NCBI GenBank assembly: GCA_021732805.1
Contig: JAKFUJ010000063.1
Span: 1 to 10,911, forward strand
DNA: 10,911 nucleotides
From: Betaproteobacteria bacterium
GTDB taxonomy: Bacteria; Pseudomonadota; Gammaproteobacteria; Burkholderiales; SG8-41
Direction of reading: 5' to 3'
Part shown: in pieces, positions 7,182 to 10,911 of the stretch
Layout of the letters: the number at the start of each line of letters is the position of its first letter
Numbering within the stretch: the stretch's first letter is position 1
Notes under the pieces: generated by a model
Database searches by the model: none
Told to the model about the DNA's origin: nothing
What the model saw: the letters and a program-made list of their open reading frames with translations, nothing else
Translations under genes and position numbers: made by a program

Positions 7182-8237
7182 TCAGTTCTCAATTCGTCGC
7201 GTCACCGCGCGACTGTTGCCGAAGCACGGCACATAAACCGAATGTGTACCGGGTCCACCGGCGACAATCAAATGAATATCCTCCGGCCGTGGCGAAATCG
7301 GCAGCAGCGTTTCGCCGCTTAGCTCACCCAATTCCAGCGTACGTGAAGCGTGCGCGCGGGTGATTTCGTGGGTGCTGAGATTTTTGACCGGCATCTTCGA
7401 TCTCAGCCACAGTTCGCGTTTCAATCTCGCCTTGTCCCACCCTTCTCGCCTGAAAATCTCCGCATGCTCACTGCCGAGGATGAACCACGGTTCGCCGCCG
7501 TGTACATATTCATTGCTCGGCGGATGAATCATCGTTTCAGCAATCACCCGCGCCAGTTCATCCGCCATCTTGGCATGTGTGTTCATGTTCATCGTGCCTT
7601 CGGCGCCGACCACGGTCACCGTACTGTCGGTGGCCGCGAATCCGCGCTCGACATGCAACGGCTGCCACGGATGATCTGCTTCGTTTTCAGCACAGCAAAA
7701 AGTGAATTTTCCCGGCTGACCGTGAGTGGCACGGTCCATCTCGCCGGGCAGTGCACCGCCGATGTTCTGCAGGATCAAGCGCATGGCGCGGCCCAGCGTG
7801 GCATTGGCCCATGCCCCCTGACCGATACAATTGAACGTGGCATTCACCTGCAGCCGCTGCGCCAGCGGGCCGTTGATAATCAGCCACACCGCCACCGGAT
7901 TGGTTGTCGCCTGTATGCCCTGCAGGTTGAATTCCGGATCGGCAACTGCAGCGGTCGCCGCAATCAGCACCGGCAGGCATTCCGGATCGCATCCGGCGAG
8001 CACGGCATTGATGGCAATGCGCTCCACGGTGGCCGCGCCATATCCGGGCGCTACGCTGGCAATGACTTCGTGAGGGTTGCGCCGCGTCTGCGCCAGCATG
8101 CGTTCCACCCGGGCTGCAGTCGGCGGCACGATGGGCAACCCGTCGCCCCAGCGCCGTTCACGATAAATGCGGTTGATGGCTTCGAAATCGTCCGGCGTCT
8201 CGAAGGTCGCTGCGCGGTCGGCGTGGGCTGCGCTCAT
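7182..8237 (-). CDS. Conserved-looking protein of unknown function coupled to the UGSC selenoprotein
   Basis: The protein is 351 residues, without signal peptide or membrane segments, so cytoplasmic. I cannot name a function. Visible features: an N-terminal IYRERRWGDGLPIVPPT motif (24-40), PGYGAATVERIAINAVLAGC, a C83-xxx-C87 pair in GCDPECLPV, C137 in ATFNCIGQG, adjacent C181-C182 in FTFCCAENE, and C338 in VPCFGNS near the C-terminus. This many cysteines around conserved-looking glycines suggests thiol chemistry or a metal site, but that is an inference. The start ATG overlaps the stop of the upstream selenoprotein as ATGA, a sign of translational coupling and probably of joint function. The sequence before the ATG (GAGTGGGGCGAC) is a poor ribosome site, which also fits coupling. 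The regulator gene begins 152 bp downstream. Confidence 0.85.
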   Translation of the reverse strand: MSAAHADRAATFETPDDFEAINRIYRERRWGDGLPIVPPTAARVERMLAQTRRNPHEVIASVAPGYGAATVERIAINAVLAGCDPECLPVLIAATAAVADPEFNLQGIQATTNPVAVWLIINGPLAQRLQVNATFNCIGQGAWANATLGRAMRLILQNIGGALPGEMDRATHGQPGKFTFCCAENEADHPWQPLHVERGFAATDSTVTVVGAEGTMNMNTHAKMADELARVIAETMIHPPSNEYVHGGEPWFILGSEHAEIFRREGWDKARLKRELWLRSKMPVKNLSTHEITRAHASRTLELGELSGETLLPISPRPEDIHLIVAGGPGTHSVYVPCFGNSRAVTRRIEN

Positions 8238-8776
8238 GTCGCCCCACTCAACAGTTTTGCGATGTCATCCGCGCATTGCTCGGCGATCTTACGCACGTCC
8301 TCGCGCTTGCGGCCGCCAAAAGGATGCGGAATGACTGCGATCGGCAGCGCCGCATTGCCCAGCGCGCGTGCCTGGGCACGACCCAGTGTCAGGAAGGCTG
8401 TCGAACACACGGTGATGGCCGCCTTGCCCCGCTTCGCTACTTCGATGCTGTCGTGGACACTCCACGACGCGCATGAGCCTCAATCGCCGGATCCGGCGAT
8501 GACCACATCACATTCTCCGGCCAACGCGGCAATTACCTCAGCCTCGGCTGGAAGTGATGCCGAAGTCTTGCGACGTTTGATGACACGTGCTGCGCCATGG
8601 CGGCTCACCAGCAGTTCTGCCAAGTCATCCACCAGGAGATGAAAATTGGGTTTGGCGTTATCGATAAATCCGATGACGGCGCCGGCAAGCGCCGTTCGTT
8701 TTATCGGTGCAACAGCAGCCTCTACGGAGCCGCCGCGTGGCGCTGTCGGGTCAAACAGCATGATGGTTGCGGTCAT
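8234..8776 (-). CDS. UGSC family selenoprotein with in-frame TGA read as selenocysteine
   Basis: The frame starts at ATG 8776, meets TGA at codon 99, then runs 81 more sense codons to TGA at 8234-8236: 180 residues with Sec99. The N-terminal 98 residues include PIKRTALAGAVIGFIDNAKP, a helix HLLVDDLAELLVSRH, and the strand CDVVIAGSGD just before the TGA. After it come GSCASWSVHDSIEVAKRGKA, ITVCSTAFLTLGRAQARALG, and AVIPHPFGGRKREDVRKIAE. Thus the motif is U-G-S-C, the name-giving redox-type motif of the UGSC (seleno)protein family; relatives can have Cys in place of Sec. The substrate is, to my knowledge, unknown. Strand-motif-helix order suggests a Rossmann- or thioredoxin-like redox protein. 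A SECIS-like hairpin follows the UGA. AGAGGA ends 4 nt before the ATG. Sec insertion needs selA, selB, selC and selD, none of which is in the window. A standard caller would give a false 98-residue protein. Confidence 0.9.
8450..8468 (-). promoter_or_regulatory. Bacterial SECIS-like hairpin just after the UGA codon
   Basis: On the minus strand GTCGTGGA, loop GTG, TCCACGAC form a perfect 8-bp stem with a 3-nt loop inside the coding frame. The stem begins 11 nt and the apical loop 19 nt after the UGA. Bacterial SECIS elements known to recruit SelB have a short stem, a small apical loop with G in its first positions (often GU), and a UGA-to-loop distance of roughly 16-37 nt; this hairpin meets all three. 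An 8-bp perfect stem is unlikely by chance at the one place where the recoding model needs it. Confidence 0.82.
8480..8482 (-). other. Recoded UGA (selenocysteine codon 99 of the UGSC protein)
   Basis: The TGA sits between GSGD and GSCASW. The downstream frame keeps protein-like composition and third-position GC bias. It ends at a TGA that overlaps the next gene's ATG. Confidence 0.88.
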
Positions 8777-8814
8777 ATCGTCCTCTGCAATGAATCAACA
8801 GTCTTGAATTGACA

Positions 8815-8901
8815 TGGATGGGCAGGATTTACAGGATAGGGACATATTGCACGCGCTCCGCGAATGCCTGGTTCATCCTGCTCATCCTGTCTATCCTGTT
8901 A
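8815..8901. repeat. Inverted pair of CAGGAT-type 9-bp repeats between the Bug gene and the UGSC gene
   Basis: The left arm (8816-8839) carries GGAT, CAGGAT, CAGGAT at 9-bp steps; the right arm (8874-8899) carries ATCCTG three times at 9-bp steps, its inverted counterpart. The arms pair imperfectly around a 34-bp centre (8840-8873). Intergenic blocks of this ATCCTG type occur in many bacterial genomes in my recollection. Here the transcript would fold into a long imperfect hairpin between two same-strand genes and could attenuate or process the mRNA. The remaining gap bases up to 8920 show nothing else. Confidence 0.75.
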
Positions 8902-8920
8902 AATTAAAAGTTACGATAGC

Positions 8921-9901
8921 TCAGAGATCCAGCTTGATATTCGCCTGCTTCACCAACCGGGTCCACAGAGCAATTTCGCTGCGTACGAAATTCTGCAATT
9001 CCTCCGGGCTGTTGCCAACCGGCGTTGCGCTCAGCGCAGTCAGTTGGTCGCGCATCTGCGGCGCGGCCAGTGCCTTTACGGTTTCGCCATGCACTTTTTT
9101 GACGATGGCCTGCGGCGTGCCGGCGGGCGCCAGCATCGCATACCACAACGTCGACTGGTAACCCGGAACCGTATCTGAAACCGTGGGCACATCCGGATAA
9201 GCCGGCGCCCGCTTGAGGCTGGTCATCGCCAGCGCGCGCAGGCGTCCTGCCTTGACATGCGGCATTGCCGGCAACGGGCTGGTGCAGATCATTTGCACCT
9301 GACCGCCGACAACATCGATCAGCGCCGGTCCGGCGCCCTTGTAGGGAATGTGCACGAGATTGATGCCGGTCAGCGATTTCAGCAACTCCACCGACATGTG
9401 TCCGCCGGTACCGGGACCGGATGAGGCGTAATTGATGCGTCCCGCCTGGGACTTGGCCAGCGCAATCAGTTCCTTGATGCCAGTCGCCTTCAGAGACGGA
9501 TGTACCACAAACACCAGCGGCGATTCGGCGACCAGCGTGATCGGCGTAAAAGCCTTCATCGTGTCATAAGGCAGATTTTTGCGCAGCGCCGAGTTGATCG
9601 AATGCGTCGCGCTGGCGAGAAACAGCGTATAGCCATCGGGCGCGGCATTGGCCGCAATCTGCGTGGCGATGATCTGCCCGCCGCCACCACGGTTGTCGCT
9701 GACGAACTGCTGATTCATCGCCGCACCCAGGCTATTGCTGACAAGACGCCCAACAATATCCCCTGCGCCACCGGGCGGATAAGGAATGATCAGGCGCACC
9801 GGGCGTTGCGGATACGAATCAGCCGCGTACGCAATCGCAGTGGAAGCAAGCGTCATCCACAATGCGATCAGACATGAAAGAGGGAATGATTTATGCAACA
9901 T
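8921..9901 (-). CDS. Bug/TctC-family tripartite tricarboxylate transporter substrate-binding protein
   Basis: From the ATG at 9901 the protein has 326 residues. Residues 1-26 are a signal peptide (hydrophobic LSCLIALWMTLASTAIAYAA), so it is periplasmic. Family marks are YPQRPVRLIIPYPPGGAGDI, with the PGGxxDxxxR loop that holds the substrate carboxylate, then NAAPDGYTLFLASATHSINS, NYASSGPGTGGHMSVELL, VHIPYKGAGPALIDVVGGQV and LAPAGTPQAIVKK. Such proteins bind small carboxylates or other metabolites. No TctA/TctB membrane genes are in the window, as is common for the many orphan Bug proteins of Burkholderiales. GAGGA at 9906-9910, 4 nt before the ATG, fixes this start over the in-frame GTG at 9928. 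It diverges from the dehydratase gene, which suggests its ligand may be that enzyme's substrate. The UGSC gene follows 144 bp downstream on the same strand. Confidence 0.93.
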   Translation of the reverse strand: MLHKSFPLSCLIALWMTLASTAIAYAADSYPQRPVRLIIPYPPGGAGDIVGRLVSNSLGAAMNQQFVSDNRGGGGQIIATQIAANAAPDGYTLFLASATHSINSALRKNLPYDTMKAFTPITLVAESPLVFVVHPSLKATGIKELIALAKSQAGRINYASSGPGTGGHMSVELLKSLTGINLVHIPYKGAGPALIDVVGGQVQMICTSPLPAMPHVKAGRLRALAMTSLKRAPAYPDVPTVSDTVPGYQSTLWYAMLAPAGTPQAIVKKVHGETVKALAAPQMRDQLTALSATPVGNSPEELQNFVRSEIALWTRLVKQANIKLDL

Positions 9902-9940
9902 GCTGTCCTCGTGTAGTTCGTCAGTCACGTTTTATTTTTT

Positions 9941-9956
9941 GTAATATCGATATTAC
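9941..9956. promoter_or_regulatory. Perfect 16-bp palindrome, candidate operator
   Basis: GTAATATCGATATTAC is a perfect palindrome with an even centre at CG. It lies 40 bp before the Bug ATG and 70 bp before the dehydratase ATG, in the 125-bp shared control region (9902-10026). An even palindrome with central CG is common for LacI-type operators, and other dimeric regulators also fit; no regulator of that type is in the window. TAAAAT at 9987-9992 is a possible -10 for the dehydratase gene but has no good -35. No clear promoter hexamers were found for the Bug gene. Confidence 0.6.
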
Positions 9957-10026
9957 CGCGGTCTGGCTGGCGGCTGCTGCATTGATTAAAATATGGACTG
10001 CAAAACCCACCAACGAAAGCTCGCAC

Positions 10027-10911
10027 ATGATCCGCATCACCGATGTCAGGGAAGTGACCAAACCGATCGCCTCGCCGATCCGCAACGCCTATATCGATTT
10101 CAGCAAAATGACCACCAGTCTGGTCGCTGTGGTTACTGACGTGAAAATCGACGGCAAGGCAGTGGTTGGTTACGGCTTCAACTCCAACGGACGTTACGGT
10201 CAGGGCGGTTTGATACGCGAACGTTTCGCGCCACGGCTGCTTGAAGCCGATCCCGCGACGCTGCTCAATGCAGCTGGCGACAACATTGACCCGCATCTTG
10301 CCTGGGACGCGATGATGCAAAACGAAAAACCCGGCGGTCACGGCGAACGTTCCGTTGCCGTCGGCACCCTCGACATGGCGATCTGGGATGCCGTGGCCAA
10401 AATCGCGTGCAAACCACTGTTCCGGCTGCTCGCCGAACAGCATGGCGTCAAGGCGAATCCCAAAGTCTTCGTCTATGCCGCCGGCGGTTATTACTATCCG
10501 GGCAAGGACCTGCAGGCGCTGCGCAATGAAATGCGCGGTTACCTCAATCGCGGTTACAGCGTGGTCAAAATGAAAATCGGCGGCGCCGACATTGCCGAAG
10601 ACCGGCGGCGCATCGAAGCTGTGTTACAGGAAATCGGCAAGGACGCGCGACTCGCCGTCGATGCCAATGGTCGTTTCGATCTGGAGACCGCCATCGCCTA
10701 TGCCAAGGCGCTGCGCGACTATCCGCTGTTCTGGTACGAAGAAGCCGGCGACCCGCTGGATTTTGCATTGCAGGCGGCGCTGGCCGAGTTTTATCCGGGA
10801 CCGATGGCCACCGGCGAAAACCTGTTCAGCCACCAGGATGCACGCAACCTGCTGCGTTACGGCGGCATGCGTCCGGACCGCGACTGGCTGCAGTTCGACT
10901 GCGCCCTTTCT
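10027..10911 (+). CDS. Enolase-superfamily sugar-acid dehydratase, D-tartrate dehydratase-like, partial
   Basis: The first 295 residues are present; the window edge cuts the C-terminus. The frame is open throughout, from ATG 10027. An N-terminal capping domain (about 1-140) is followed by the start of the barrel. Catalytic positions of the mandelate racemase/muconate lactonizing group are visible: K181-x-K183 in VVKMKIGG, metal ligands D212 in VDANGRFD, E238 in WYEEAGDPLDF and E264 in ATGENLFS. This spacing equals the K184, D213, E239, E265 set I recall for Bradyrhizobium D-tartrate dehydratase, shifted by one. The proposed reaction is Mg-dependent dehydration of D-tartrate or a related acid to a keto acid such as oxaloacetate. 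The family is certain; the substrate is inferred. The expected catalytic histidine (near residue 321) lies outside. Only GAAAG stands upstream as ribosome site. The divergent Bug protein may supply the substrate. Confidence 0.88.
   Translation, partial: MIRITDVREVTKPIASPIRNAYIDFSKMTTSLVAVVTDVKIDGKAVVGYGFNSNGRYGQGGLIRERFAPRLLEADPATLLNAAGDNIDPHLAWDAMMQNEKPGGHGERSVAVGTLDMAIWDAVAKIACKPLFRLLAEQHGVKANPKVFVYAAGGYYYPGKDLQALRNEMRGYLNRGYSVVKMKIGGADIAEDRRRIEAVLQEIGKDARLAVDANGRFDLETAIAYAKALRDYPLFWYEEAGDPLDFALQAALAEFYPGPMATGENLFSHQDARNLLRYGGMRPDRDWLQFDCALS

Noticed and set aside
8480..8482. TGA as a nonsense mutation or sequencing error in a pseudogene
   Set aside because: The frame is intact on both sides, the residue context is the UGSC motif, a SECIS-like hairpin follows, and the extended frame ends in an ATGA overlap. 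Decay would not produce all four together.
8289..8483. Minus-strand 64-codon frame starting near the TGA
   Set aside because: It is out of frame with the UGSC protein and lies within its C-terminal half; composition is Arg/Ser-rich shadow type.
7350..8642. Long plus-strand frame of 430 codons
   Set aside because: It is antisense to the UGSC gene and its companion, is rich in Arg/His/Gln/Ala as expected of a GC-rich shadow frame, and has no recognisable motif.
9902..9928. GTG at 9928 as start of the Bug protein
   Set aside because: It would place charged residues (TDELHEDS) before the signal peptide. The ATG at 9901 has GAGGA 4 nt upstream.

Overview
The window looks like a GC-rich proteobacterial chromosome, most likely a betaproteobacterium. 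The grounds are a Bug/TctC-type tricarboxylate-binding protein, an MltB-type transglycosylase, an FbpABC-type iron transporter under Fur-box-like sites, and codons rich in G/C at third positions. The lineage is an inference. I see no rRNA, tRNA, insertion sequence, prophage or CRISPR array.

Region 1 (1-1357) is cell envelope: a secretin-type protein cut by the left edge (minus) diverges from a secreted NlpC/P60 cell-wall peptidase (plus). Region 2 (1400-5421) is an Fe(III) ABC importer whose three genes do not form one operon. The periplasmic binding protein (plus) converges on a fused two-domain permease (minus), and the ATPase (plus) diverges from the permease. Fur-box-like sites lie before the binding protein and in the permease/ATPase gap, so iron could control all three genes from two points. 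The ATPase has a perfect TATAAT placed so that its transcript would begin at or next to the ATG.

Region 3 (5418-7029) holds MltB, whose stop codon shares a TTAA with the ATPase stop, and a small XRE-type regulator with two back-to-back hairpins at its 3' end.

Region 4 (7182-10911) is the most interesting part. On the minus strand lie a Bug-type binding protein, then an ORF that appears to stop at a TGA at 8480-8482, then a 351-residue conserved-looking protein. The TGA is in frame with 81 further sense codons. Read as selenocysteine it gives U-G-S-C, the signature of the UGSC family of (seleno)proteins. A hairpin with a perfect 8-bp stem and a GUG loop begins 11 nt after the UGA, which fits a bacterial SECIS element. 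The extended frame ends in an ATGA overlap with the start of the 351-residue gene. This makes a 180-residue selenoprotein, coupled to a companion protein, that ordinary gene calling would cut to 98 residues. Divergent from the Bug gene is an enolase-superfamily sugar-acid dehydratase, closest in my reading to D-tartrate dehydratase and cut by the right edge. A perfect 16-bp palindrome sits in the shared control region. The region may be an organic-acid uptake and catabolism locus with a selenium-dependent redox pair attached; that link is inferred from position only.
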